Assembly (NCBI GenBank): GCA_035303945.1
Contig: DATGQZ010000057.1
Span: 1-64,000, forward strand
Length of the DNA: 64,000 nt
Direction of reading: 5' to 3'
From: DATGMS01 sp035303945
Lineage (GTDB): Bacteria > Bacteroidota > Bacteroidia > Cytophagales > Cyclobacteriaceae
The position numbers and the translations under genes were made by a program. The stretch's first letter is position 1; the number at the start of each line of letters is the position of its first letter. The notes below the pieces were generated by a model. The model was not told where the DNA came from, ran no database searches, and saw only the letters and a program-made list of their open reading frames with translations. Positions 43,533 to 52,389 of the stretch are shown piece by piece.

Positions 43533-46055
43533 TCAATACGGATCCACATCTACTACAATGCGAGCAGATTTCAGCTCTTTATACCCTTGCAATGCTTCAA
43601 TTTTGGCATTTAATTCCCTTTTGAAAAGAGCTTGGGCATTTCCATGCTTCCCTACCTTAATCATGATGTCGTAGAGGTATTGGTTTTTCACCTTGGCGAT
43701 CAGCGCTTTTTCGGGACCAAGCACCATTTTATTAACAGGGATTTCCGAAAGTAAATTGACAAGGTATTTTGCGGCCTTTTCGGCGACAAGCACTTCTTTG
43801 TGCTTTACGGTAATCTTAATTAGCTTGACAAAAGGAGGGTATAAGAAATGTTGCCGCTCGGACATTTCCTCCTGATAAAACCGATAAAAATCCCCTTCGA
43901 TGATTTTGCTGAAGATCGGCTGATCCGTCCTTCTTGTTTGAATGATCACTTTACCTTTAGATTCTCTCCGGCCAGCTCTACCAGCTACCTGGGTAATTTG
44001 GTGGAAAGCCCGTTCGGTTGACCGGAAGTCAGGGTAATATAATATGCGGTCTGCATCCACTATACCCACTACTGTCACTTTATCAAAATCTAAGCCCTTA
44101 GTAATCATTTGAGTACCCACAAGAATATCAATATTTCCAGAACCAAAATCCTCCAGTATTCTTTGGTAACCGAACTTGCTGCGGGTTGTATCCAGATCCA
44201 TACGGGCAATGCGCGCTTCAGGAAAAAGAAGGGAAAGACTTTCTTCAATTCGTTCCGTTCCTTGACCTACCGTATTGAGCTTGTTACTACCACAGGCTGG
44301 GCAGACAAGAGGGACCTTTTCTTTAAAGCCGCAGTAATGACATCGCATTTCCTCCCTAAACTGATGGTAGGTAAGACTTACATCGCATTGTTCGCAGCCG
44401 GGGATATAGCCGCACTCATCGCAGGATACATAAGGTGCATAGCCTCTTCTGTTCTGAAAAATTAATACCTGTTCTTGGTTGTTAAGCGCTTCCTGAATCT
44501 TTTCTCTAAGGATTCTGGTGAAGTCTAGCTTGAGCAGGTTTTTCTTTTGATCCTGCAACACATCGGCTAGGAAGAAATCTGGAAGTACCGCCCCTCCATA
44601 GCGCCGATTTAAATAGCAATACCCGTATTTCTTAATTTGAACATTGTGAAAAGACTCAAAGGATGGCGTCGCGCTCCCCAACAGCGTCTTGGATTTGTGA
44701 AGCCAGGCGAGCATGATGGCTGCGTCACGGGCGTGAAACCGTGGGGCAGGCTCGTATTGTTTGTAAGAGGTTTCATGTTCCTCATCTACAATGACCAAAC
44801 CCAAACTGTCAAACGGTAGGAAAATGGAAGAACGAACTCCCACTACAAATGCATACTTTCCCGTCAGCACCCCTTGCCATACTTCTACACGTTCATTGTC
44901 GGAATACTTGGAATGGTAAACGCCCATCTTGCTCCCAAAAACTTTCTGTAAACGGGACACCATATGGGTTGTTAGGGCAATCTCAGGCAGCAATAGCAAT
45001 ACCTGAGATCCACTCTCCAGTACTTCTTGGATGAGTTGAATATAGATTTCCGTTTTTCCGCTTCCGGTAATCCCATGGAGCAGTACGGTAATATGGGAGT
45101 CAAAGTTTTTCTTTATGTCTTCAATAGCTTCTAGTTGATAATCAGCTAGTTTTGGGTTAGCTTCGGTAGATTCCAAATTTTCAATGCGGCTGACAATGAC
45201 TTTGTACTCTTCAAAAATGCCATTTTTGATCAAGGTACCTAACGCACTTGGAGACAGCCCCGCATCGATCAAAACTTTTTTGTCAAGTCCTCTTTCATTT
45301 AAGGCGGGATGCTGGTAAACCGGGATCTGTTGCAAGTATTTCAGTAAAATTTCTTCTTGCTTAGGTCTTTTGCTTAGTTGTTCAAACAAAGCTTCTAAGG
45401 ATGCCTTGTCAACTGTTAGTTTATGAGCCAGCCGCACCCGGTTTTCAACTTTTGGACTGTACTTCTCCTTTACATGTTCGTAAACCAGGACGGCTTCCTT
45501 AGTTACCAAGCTTTTGATGATGGAATAAGCGGATTTTACCTGTAGCAGCTTTTCACATTCTCCGTAGGTGAGTTCATCTCTGCTTTCTAAAGCGTCTAAA
45601 ATTACCCGTTCCCGATAATCTATAGGATAACCAGTCTTTGTCTCATCAAAATTGGGGTTCAGCTGAATCTTGCTCTCGCTACTCAACTTCAAACCAGTAG
45701 GTAAGGCCGCATTCATTACCTCTCCAATATGGCAACAATAGTATGCTGCCATCCAACTCCAGAATTTGATTTGAAGAGGATTTACGATAGGATGTTCATC
45801 CAATAGCTCCAACAGCGGTTTTGTTTCATAAATATCGGGCGCTTTGCTGTGCACCTTGCCAATAATTCCCGTCAAAATCTTTTTTGTTCCAAACTGCACA
45901 ATCACCCGGTGTCCTATTCCTACCGATGCTTCCATGCTTCTAGGAACCCTATAGGTGTACATTCTGGGTATTGGTACGGGTAATATAATATCAGCAAAAA
46001 CAGCAGGTTTGTCTTCCTGTTCGAATATATCTCCTAACAAACGGTCCAAAGTCAT
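43533..46055 (-). CDS. priA: Primosomal protein N' (replication restart helicase PriA)
   Basis: An 840-residue superfamily 2 helicase that reloads the replisome at stalled forks. The order is an N-terminal DNA-binding domain, then Walker A 'GITGSGKTEIY' (about residue 330) and 'VDEEHE' as motif II. Zinc-binding cysteines follow in 'CDECGYIPGCEQCDVS' and 'CHYCGF...CPACGS', and the C-terminal helicase motifs include 'GTQMITKGLDF'. The length is slightly above average. Its ATG overlaps the yyaL stop by 4 nt. Confidence 0.96.
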   Translation of the reverse strand: MTLDRLLGDIFEQEDKPAVFADIILPVPIPRMYTYRVPRSMEASVGIGHRVIVQFGTKKILTGIIGKVHSKAPDIYETKPLLELLDEHPIVNPLQIKFWSWMAAYYCCHIGEVMNAALPTGLKLSSESKIQLNPNFDETKTGYPIDYRERVILDALESRDELTYGECEKLLQVKSAYSIIKSLVTKEAVLVYEHVKEKYSPKVENRVRLAHKLTVDKASLEALFEQLSKRPKQEEILLKYLQQIPVYQHPALNERGLDKKVLIDAGLSPSALGTLIKNGIFEEYKVIVSRIENLESTEANPKLADYQLEAIEDIKKNFDSHITVLLHGITGSGKTEIYIQLIQEVLESGSQVLLLLPEIALTTHMVSRLQKVFGSKMGVYHSKYSDNERVEVWQGVLTGKYAFVVGVRSSIFLPFDSLGLVIVDEEHETSYKQYEPAPRFHARDAAIMLAWLHKSKTLLGSATPSFESFHNVQIKKYGYCYLNRRYGGAVLPDFFLADVLQDQKKNLLKLDFTRILREKIQEALNNQEQVLIFQNRRGYAPYVSCDECGYIPGCEQCDVSLTYHQFREEMRCHYCGFKEKVPLVCPACGSNKLNTVGQGTERIEESLSLLFPEARIARMDLDTTRSKFGYQRILEDFGSGNIDILVGTQMITKGLDFDKVTVVGIVDADRILYYPDFRSTERAFHQITQVAGRAGRRESKGKVIIQTRRTDQPIFSKIIEGDFYRFYQEEMSERQHFLYPPFVKLIKITVKHKEVLVAEKAAKYLVNLLSEIPVNKMVLGPEKALIAKVKNQYLYDIMIKVGKHGNAQALFKRELNAKIEALQGYKELKSARIVVDVDPY

Positions 46056-48091
46056 TTAGCTAATGTGGGAAACTGCCCGATGGCTTCTTCAACAGTGCTG
46101 ACGGGCTTTTGGCAAACCTTGTCAAAGCAGACGTAAATTAAAGCATTTCCAGTTGAATCTCCTGTTTTGCCTTGTAAAAGGGGTGGATTGTCAGCTGCCG
46201 CCTCTTGAGCAGCAAGTATAGTATTAGGGTGGTGTGCCTGCTTCATTCGGCTTGCTACATTCGATGCGCCTCTTCCGACCACAGCCAGTTCAGCAGTAGG
46301 AAGTGTTTGCTCTAAATATAAGCGTGCCCAATTGGCCAAGAAGCCTATATCTTGGGGCAGCATGGATTTGATATGGCCCAGCATGTTATTGGTAATCTCC
46401 CGATAGCGGTCTTGGTAAAAATAGATGCTTAGATAATGAAGATTTCTGGCCATCATGGAATTGGAGGACGAAATCACATTGTCAAACAGTTCCTTTTTGT
46501 TCGCAATCAACTTTTCAGCATCTGGGTTATTGAAATAGAAAAATCCGTCTTCTTCATCAAAGAAATGATCGATAACATAGTCAGTCAGTTTCTTGGCCCA
46601 GTCCAGCCACTTGGAATCAAATTTCACCTGATACAACTGCATAAACGCATGGATAATGCTCGCATAGTCTTCTAAAAAGGCAGGTGTGTAGGCGATTCCG
46701 TTTTTGTAGGAGCGATACAGCTGCCCCTCAACAACCATTTTATCAAGAATAAACTCCGCATTGCGGCGGGCCAAAGCTAACACCTGTTCATCCCCAGTAG
46801 CCCAATAAGCCTGACAAAGACCAGAGATGACAAGTCCATTCCAGCCACTTATTATCTTGTCGTCCAATCCAGGAGGGACTCTTTTTGCCCTCACTGCTTT
46901 TAAAGTTTCCTTTACGGATTTAAGCTTTTTGTTTAGTTCGTCGGCTTGAAAGGCATATTTGGAGGCTAGTTCTTCATAGGATTTGGTTTGGAACAGGATG
47001 TTTGTTCCCTCTTCCCAATTACCTTCAGCTTTAATGTTATATAATTCGGAAAACCACCCCAAATCCTCTCCGATATGCGCTCTCAATTCAGCGAAATTCC
47101 AAACATAAAATTTCCCTTCCTTGCCCTCGCTATCGGCATCTAAAGCGGCATAAAAACCGCCCTCTACTTGCAGCATCTCATTTTCTAGCCAAGCTACTGT
47201 TTCTGTTACTTTTTCCTTAAAAAAGGCATCATGTGTTACTTGATAGGCTTTTGCGTACAATTCTAACAATTGGCCGTTGTCGTAAAGCATTTTCTCAAAG
47301 TGTGGCGCAAACCATTTTCCATCTACGGAATAGCGTGCAAAACCGCCTGCCAAATGGTCATAAATTCCACCCATGCCAATTTTTCTTAATGTGAATAAGA
47401 CTTGATCCAGTATGGATTGATCTTTGGCCAGCAGGGCGTAATCCAATAAAAAAGACCAAACAGCAGGCATGGGAAATTTAGGACTTCGTCTCATGCCCCC
47501 CCAGTCTGAATCAAAGTTTTTTACAAGCTGCTGTACGGCGGTTTCTAAGGTTGCTACAGAAAGCTGTTCTTCATCATTGCGAAGGCCGTATTTTTCCAGT
47601 TCATTGGCGCTAAGGGTTCTTCCAAAGCCTTCTGCACTGGCCATTAGTTGATCATGATGCAGGTTGAAAGCTTCAGCGATGTTTTTGAGTAAGGCTTTCC
47701 AGTTTTTGTTTGGAAAATAAGTCCCCCCATAAAAGGGCTTTTGACTAGGCATCAAAAAAACATGCAATGGCCAGCCACCTTGCAGGCCCATTGCATGTAT
47801 GGCATCCATATATATGTTATCCAGGTCAGGCCTTTCTTCACGGTCTATTTTAATACAGATAAAATGCTCATTCATCAATTGTGCCGTCTCCAGATCCTCA
47901 AAACTTTCCTTTTCCATAACATGACACCAATGGCAGGAGGAATAGCCTATACTCACCAATATAGGTTTATTTTCTTGTTGGGACCGTGTGAGCGCCTCTT
48001 CCCCCCAAGGATACCAATCTACCGGATTGTAGGCATGTTGTAAAAGATAGGGGCTTTGGCTGTTGATCAGTCTATTGGCTTTTGCTGTCAT
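46052..48091 (-). CDS. Thioredoxin-domain protein (DUF255/YyaL family)
   Basis: A 679-residue protein with an N-terminal thioredoxin-like domain, including C53 and C56 in 'GYSSCHWCHVM', followed by an (alpha/alpha)6-barrel like that of N-acylglucosamine epimerases. The family (spermatogenesis-associated protein 20 in animals) is widespread, and its function is not settled. It lies between the GSCFA and priA genes, overlapping both (20 nt upstream, 4 nt downstream). Confidence 0.94.
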   Translation of the reverse strand: MTAKANRLINSQSPYLLQHAYNPVDWYPWGEEALTRSQQENKPILVSIGYSSCHWCHVMEKESFEDLETAQLMNEHFICIKIDREERPDLDNIYMDAIHAMGLQGGWPLHVFLMPSQKPFYGGTYFPNKNWKALLKNIAEAFNLHHDQLMASAEGFGRTLSANELEKYGLRNDEEQLSVATLETAVQQLVKNFDSDWGGMRRSPKFPMPAVWSFLLDYALLAKDQSILDQVLFTLRKIGMGGIYDHLAGGFARYSVDGKWFAPHFEKMLYDNGQLLELYAKAYQVTHDAFFKEKVTETVAWLENEMLQVEGGFYAALDADSEGKEGKFYVWNFAELRAHIGEDLGWFSELYNIKAEGNWEEGTNILFQTKSYEELASKYAFQADELNKKLKSVKETLKAVRAKRVPPGLDDKIISGWNGLVISGLCQAYWATGDEQVLALARRNAEFILDKMVVEGQLYRSYKNGIAYTPAFLEDYASIIHAFMQLYQVKFDSKWLDWAKKLTDYVIDHFFDEEDGFFYFNNPDAEKLIANKKELFDNVISSSNSMMARNLHYLSIYFYQDRYREITNNMLGHIKSMLPQDIGFLANWARLYLEQTLPTAELAVVGRGASNVASRMKQAHHPNTILAAQEAAADNPPLLQGKTGDSTGNALIYVCFDKVCQKPVSTVEEAIGQFPTLAK

Positions 48092-49079
48092 CGTGGGAAG
48101 ATTTAGTAGTTAATTGTCTGTTGATGGCATCTCTCTCCTTAGAAAAATCAAATGACGGCCCCATTTGTTCCATTTTTTGCAGTAGCTTTAAAAGAAATTG
48201 TTGATGGGCTTTGCTCTCGGCGTGGAATGGCTTATGCTGAAGATCCGCTAGGATACTTTCAATTTTCCTGATGATGTGGATCGTTTCCTGATCGAAATAC
48301 GTGTCACTGAATAGCTTCCAGATATACTGCTCTGCAAATGGGGTAGGGTGGATCATGTCCTCCTTGTAGTACCGATAGTCACGGAGGTCGTCCATCATGA
48401 GTTCGTAAGAAGGAAAGTAATGAACATGGGGTACTTCTTGTTGCATTTGATGCACAAACACGCGAAGTAAACTTTTACTGAGCTGGTTTTCTGGAATACC
48501 ATCCTTAAGATGTCTCACCGGACTCACGGTCAAGATGATTTCTGCCGAAGGATTTAGTGCCCTGAAGGGCCGGTAAAAGTCCCAAAAAGCAGCTTTCATT
48601 TCGTCTAGGTTTAGCAGCTTTTTATCAAATAATCGTTGGGGCTGCTTATGGCAATTGGCAACAATTTCCCCGGTTGTCGACATTTGATACACATATGCCG
48701 TTCCGAGCGTGATGATGATATGGCTTGCTGCTGAGAGATATTCCTTACAAAGCACCTGTTGTTCTGCTAATCGCTTCATCAAGCCTTCAGCTTGGGGATG
48801 ATTTAAGTCCGAATGTGTATCATAATGAAAAAAATGGTGGTCTCGTTCGACGACAAGCGCCTCTTCAAAAGGTAGCAGGGTGATTGCCTGTTGTAGAAGC
48901 TTAAAGATAGATATTGGATTGAAGATGGTCCCAAAAGGATTATTTAAAACTTTAAACTTCCGTTTCTCCAGCCTACTACCTATCATGGTAGAAAAGCAAG
49001 ATCCTATGGAAACTATTCCCGTGTCATGAGCGATTTTGTTGGACGCGGATGGTATAGTAAAGGTCGTTCTAAAATCCAT
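48072..49079 (-). CDS. GSCFA domain protein
   Basis: A 335-residue protein from the ATG at 49079. The family-naming motif is visible as 'GIVSIGSCFSTMIGSRL', followed by 'NPFGTIFNP' and the SGNH-like late block 'EDMIHPTPFAEQYIW'. GSCFA proteins share the SGNH hydrolase fold and may act as esterases or acyltransferases; none is well characterised in Bacteroidota. It heads the tight operon GSCFA-yyaL-priA behind a good promoter. Confidence 0.92.
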   Translation of the reverse strand: MDFRTTFTIPSASNKIAHDTGIVSIGSCFSTMIGSRLEKRKFKVLNNPFGTIFNPISIFKLLQQAITLLPFEEALVVERDHHFFHYDTHSDLNHPQAEGLMKRLAEQQVLCKEYLSAASHIIITLGTAYVYQMSTTGEIVANCHKQPQRLFDKKLLNLDEMKAAFWDFYRPFRALNPSAEIILTVSPVRHLKDGIPENQLSKSLLRVFVHQMQQEVPHVHYFPSYELMMDDLRDYRYYKEDMIHPTPFAEQYIWKLFSDTYFDQETIHIIRKIESILADLQHKPFHAESKAHQQFLLKLLQKMEQMGPSFDFSKERDAINRQLTTKSSHDDSKSQ

Positions 49080-49098
49080 ACTAAGTGCGATTATAAGG

Positions 49099-49130
49099 CA
49101 AAGGTAAGGATATCCTTTGTCATGTGGCAA
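49099..49130 (-). promoter_or_regulatory. Promoter of the GSCFA-yyaL-priA operon
   Basis: On the minus strand TTG (at 49128-49130), a 21-nt spacer and TACCTTTG (at 49099-49106) match the Bacteroidota -33/-7 consensus. The box is 19 nt before the GSCFA ATG. Confidence 0.6.
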
Positions 49131-49204
49131 TGACTGGCGTAACGGGATGAAGCAAGGCAGTGTCGGATATTAAACCTGTCGTGCTTAAAGAATTGCTGCA
49201 ACAA

Positions 49205-50005
49205 TCAAAAGAAAGAACTGTCTTTCGCCGCTTCTCCTGTCATTCTTTCTGCGTATTCCTTGCCAAGATAACGGTCAATTAGACCGTGCCCTACATACAG
49301 CAGCGGCGTCAAAAGGATAGAGATGATAAACTTGTAGATATAGTTGATAATACCTACTGCCACGATTTGATCCCAAGACCAGTTTCCAAATACATAAAAG
49401 GCAATTCCAAGCACTACAAAGGAGTCAATGAGCTGGGATACTAGGGTGGATCCGGTGGCTCTCAGCCAGATTTTTTCAGCACCAGTAATTTTTCTCAGTT
49501 TTTGGAATACATAAACATCTATCAACTGCCCTAGTAAAAAGGCTATAAGTGAGCCGATGATGATGCCAAGCCCTTGACGAAAAATGGTATCAAAAGCATA
49601 TTCTATATTAAATTGCTGACCCTCAGGATCTAATGCATTTACCTCTAGCCAAAAAGGTGCAGGAGGGAGGTGCGTGACAACAGCAATAATAATAAAGGCA
49701 TATGCAATAAAAATCGCGGTGATATAACTGATTTTCTTCACCCCGGATTTGCCAAAATATTCATTGATAATGTCGGTGGTAATAAATACAAAAGGCCAAA
49801 TTGCTACACCTGCTGTTAGGTTGAAGTCCAGTTGATAACCAAATAAATTCCAGCCTACTGGATCAAAACCTAATGCGCGTTCGGCAGAGAAAATCTTCAC
49901 TCCGATCAGTTCCGCTAAAATGGCATTGGTGAGGAAAATGCCACATAGCACAATAAATAGGTTGGTTTTCTTGGATTGGTATTTCAGCTCTTTTGATTCC
50001 ATCAT
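49205..50005 (-). CDS. Queuosine precursor transporter (YhhQ family)
   Basis: A 266-residue membrane protein with about six helices, of the COG1738/ECF-S-like family. YhhQ imports queuosine precursors (preQ0/preQ1) used to modify tRNA wobble G34. 'LIGVKIFS', 'ITTDIINEYFGKSGVKKI' and 'LIDSFVVLGIAFY' are typical segments. The start ATG at 50005 overlaps the RNase Z stop (ATGA), linking uptake of a tRNA-modification precursor to tRNA 3' processing in one operon. Confidence 0.92.
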   Translation of the reverse strand: MMESKELKYQSKKTNLFIVLCGIFLTNAILAELIGVKIFSAERALGFDPVGWNLFGYQLDFNLTAGVAIWPFVFITTDIINEYFGKSGVKKISYITAIFIAYAFIIIAVVTHLPPAPFWLEVNALDPEGQQFNIEYAFDTIFRQGLGIIIGSLIAFLLGQLIDVYVFQKLRKITGAEKIWLRATGSTLVSQLIDSFVVLGIAFYVFGNWSWDQIVAVGIINYIYKFIISILLTPLLYVGHGLIDRYLGKEYAERMTGEAAKDSSFF

Positions 50006-50919
50006 TCGATCCAATAAGAATTGCCCTCTTCGCTGAGCAAGGAAGGATAGAAAACAGCTTTAGCTTCCTCTAAAAGTAGATTAAGATCTGCATACCGGGA
50101 GGAATAATGCCCCAAGAGCAGTTGTTTAGCGCCCGAAAGCTTTGCAATGGTGGCTGCCTCTACAGCGGTGCTATGGCATGTCTCTACCGCCCGCCGCTGG
50201 TCTATATGCATGAATGTCGCTTCATGATATAATAAGGTTGATTCTGAAATATAAGGAACCAAATCTTCATCAAATAAGGTGTCGGAACAAAAAGCATATT
50301 TTCGCAAGGGAGCAGGCGGGTAAGCATAATCGTTGACCCGATACCATACCTTCATCTGGTCGTCCCAATAGTCCTGTCCATTTCTCAGTGCTCGGATAGC
50401 CTCTATAGGCAATTTAGTTTCTTGCAGTTTCGATTTGATCAGGTTTCTAGGCCTTTCCTTTTCTTCAAAGGAATATCCGGTGCAGGGTATGCGGTGCTTC
50501 AGGGGAAAGCTATACACTTTTACATATTTATCCTCGTGCAACAAGGTTTTCCCATCATAAGACACGGCAACAAAGCGAAGGGGGTAATTTAATTTGAGAT
50601 GGCTATATTTGAGTTGGACCGTAATGATTTCATCCAGACCTTTTGGGCCGAATATCGTTAGCTGTCTATCCCGCCTTGCTAAATGCAAAGTGGAGATCAA
50701 ACCCATTAATCCTAGGTAATGATCTCCATGCAGATGTGAAATAAATACGTGGTCTATTTTAGACAGCTTTATTTTATATCGCTTCATTTGGATCTGGGCA
50801 GCTTCTCCACAATCCACCAGATAACAGCTGTTACCGGCTGTCACTACTTGAGAAGTTTGATTCCTGCCACGGGCGGGAGAGGCAGCGCTCGATCCGAGAA
50901 TGGTAACTTTAAAGTCCAA
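50002..50919 (-). CDS. rnz: Ribonuclease Z
   Basis: A 305-residue metallo-beta-lactamase nuclease that trims the 3' end of tRNA precursors. The zinc motif is H62-x-H64-x-D66-H67 ('SHLHGDHYLG'). 'LLYHEATF' and 'LLLGHYSSRY' supply the later ligands. No ATG is available: the start is a TTG at 50919, giving the normal 'MDFKVTILGSS' N-terminus. It is the middle gene of STAS-rnz-yhhQ, 30 nt after the STAS gene. Confidence 0.95.
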   Translation of the reverse strand: MDFKVTILGSSAASPARGRNQTSQVVTAGNSCYLVDCGEAAQIQMKRYKIKLSKIDHVFISHLHGDHYLGLMGLISTLHLARRDRQLTIFGPKGLDEIITVQLKYSHLKLNYPLRFVAVSYDGKTLLHEDKYVKVYSFPLKHRIPCTGYSFEEKERPRNLIKSKLQETKLPIEAIRALRNGQDYWDDQMKVWYRVNDYAYPPAPLRKYAFCSDTLFDEDLVPYISESTLLYHEATFMHIDQRRAVETCHSTAVEAATIAKLSGAKQLLLGHYSSRYADLNLLLEEAKAVFYPSLLSEEGNSYWIE

Positions 50920-50949
50920 ATTGCGATGTAATTGCTTTAAAGCACCTGA

Positions 50950-51330
50950 TTAGTTTTCTTCCTCCTCTTTTTCCTCACTTTCAATTTCGTGAATAAAGAT
51001 TGCTTCCGCAGCAGCCTCATGGGAGTCCACCACATTTAAGACTTTATCCAACATAGATATTTTGATCAACTTGCTGACATGTTCCTGAGGAGAAGAGATG
51101 ATAAATATTCCACCCGCTTCACTGAATGCTCTATTTCCCACTAATAATGCACTCAGGCCACTGGAGTCGGTGTATTTCACATGGCTCATATCCATGATCA
51201 GGTTGCGGTAGCCTTCAGCCAGCACCGTCAGCAGCTCAGATTTTAAAGTGGGGGACAATGAAGAATCCAGTTTTTCTTCTTGTAAGGTGAATATTACATA
51301 TTGTTCTTTCTTGTCTACGGAGTATTTCAT
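50950..51330 (-). CDS. STAS domain protein (anti-sigma factor antagonist-like)
   Basis: A 126-residue single STAS domain with an acidic tail ('ESEEKEEEEN'). The phosphorylatable serine site is intact in 'KYTDSSGLSALL' (S56/S57). Such proteins bind and release an anti-sigma kinase (RsbW type). In this phylum STAS proteins of unknown partner are common next to rnz, so the target is uncertain. It heads the STAS-rnz-yhhQ operon. Confidence 0.92.
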   Translation of the reverse strand: MKYSVDKKEQYVIFTLQEEKLDSSLSPTLKSELLTVLAEGYRNLIMDMSHVKYTDSSGLSALLVGNRAFSEAGGIFIISSPQEHVSKLIKISMLDKVLNVVDSHEAAAEAIFIHEIESEEKEEEEN

Positions 51331-51391
51331 GATATATATATTTTGTTTTCTTGTGTACTGGCAACAGTATGACAGATACTAACCCTTCATC

Positions 51392-52327
51392 TTATATGTT
51401 AGCCTCAACGGCGACCTTTATCTGTTCCAGCGCGTCGGCGCCGTCAAACTTTTCAAATGTCTTGCCAGTAATGTTTTCGTAAAGTTCAATATAACGATTG
51501 GAGATATCTTCAATGACTTCCGGCGTCATTTCAGGTATTTGTTGCCCATCTTTGCCCTGAAATCCATTGCGGATCAACCATTGCCGCACAAATTCTTTGG
51601 ACAGTTGCTTTTGGGGCTCACCCTCCAGCTGCCTTTGTTCATAGCCATCAGCGTAGAAGTATCGCGACGAGTCTGGGGTATGAATTTCATCGATAAGCAC
51701 AATTTCACCGTTGTACTTACCAAACTCATACTTGGTATCTACCAAGATCAACCCTTTTTCTTTAGCAAGTTCTGTCCCTCGGTCAAACAACTCATAAGTG
51801 TATTTTTCCAGGAGGGCATAGTCATCAAAACCCACGAGATTCCTTTCAAGGATTTCTCCTTTTGTGATATCCTCATCGTGCCCTTCGTCAGCTTTGGTGG
51901 TTGGTGTGATGATTGGACTAGCCAATTTGTCATTTTCTTTGAGACCGTCTGGAAGATGCACGCCACAGATCTCCCTCTTTCCAGCATTGTATTCCCGCCA
52001 TGCATGACCTGTAAGGTATCCCCGGATTACCATCTCCACTTTGAAAGGATCACACTTCTTACCGATCGTCACATTGGGATGAGGAGTGGCGGTCACCCAG
52101 TTTGGAACTATATCTTCAGTCGCTTTAAGAAAAGTAGCGGCAATCTGATTTAAAATTTGACCTTTATAGGGTATAGGGTGGGGTAGCACCACGTCAAACG
52201 CAGAGATTCTATCCGTCGCAATCATAGCGATTTTGTCTTCAAAAGAATAGACATCCCTCACTTTGCCACGGTAAAAGCCTGTCTGTCTTGGAAAGTGAAA
52301 ATTAGTTTCTTTAATCGCAGTATTCAT
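51392..52327 (-). CDS. purC: Phosphoribosylaminoimidazole-succinocarboxamide synthase
   Basis: A 311-residue SAICAR synthetase, an ATP-dependent ligase of purine synthesis that joins aspartate to CAIR. 'YRGKVRDVYSF' is the glycine-rich nucleotide loop. 'VMVIRGYLTGHAWREY' corresponds to the 'EMVIRGYLTGHAWREY' segment here, and 'LILVDTKYEFGK' with 'LIDEIHTPDSSRYF' are the family signatures. It is the longer form (about 310 residues) rather than the 240-residue E. coli type. The ATG at 52327 is preferred to a TTG at 52348. Confidence 0.96.
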   Translation of the reverse strand: MNTAIKETNFHFPRQTGFYRGKVRDVYSFEDKIAMIATDRISAFDVVLPHPIPYKGQILNQIAATFLKATEDIVPNWVTATPHPNVTIGKKCDPFKVEMVIRGYLTGHAWREYNAGKREICGVHLPDGLKENDKLASPIITPTTKADEGHDEDITKGEILERNLVGFDDYALLEKYTYELFDRGTELAKEKGLILVDTKYEFGKYNGEIVLIDEIHTPDSSRYFYADGYEQRQLEGEPQKQLSKEFVRQWLIRNGFQGKDGQQIPEMTPEVIEDISNRYIELYENITGKTFEKFDGADALEQIKVAVEANI

Positions 52328-52345
52328 AGATGTTCTGTTGGTAAG

Positions 52346-52353
52346 CAAAAATA
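52346..52353 (-). promoter_or_regulatory. TAnnTTTG -7 box for purC
   Basis: The minus strand reads TATTTTTG, 18 nt before the purC ATG. It fully matches the -7 consensus; no -33 TTG is evident. Confidence 0.5.
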
Positions 52354-52389
52354 ATCACTACAGGGGGTATAAGCTAAAATTGCATCTTT

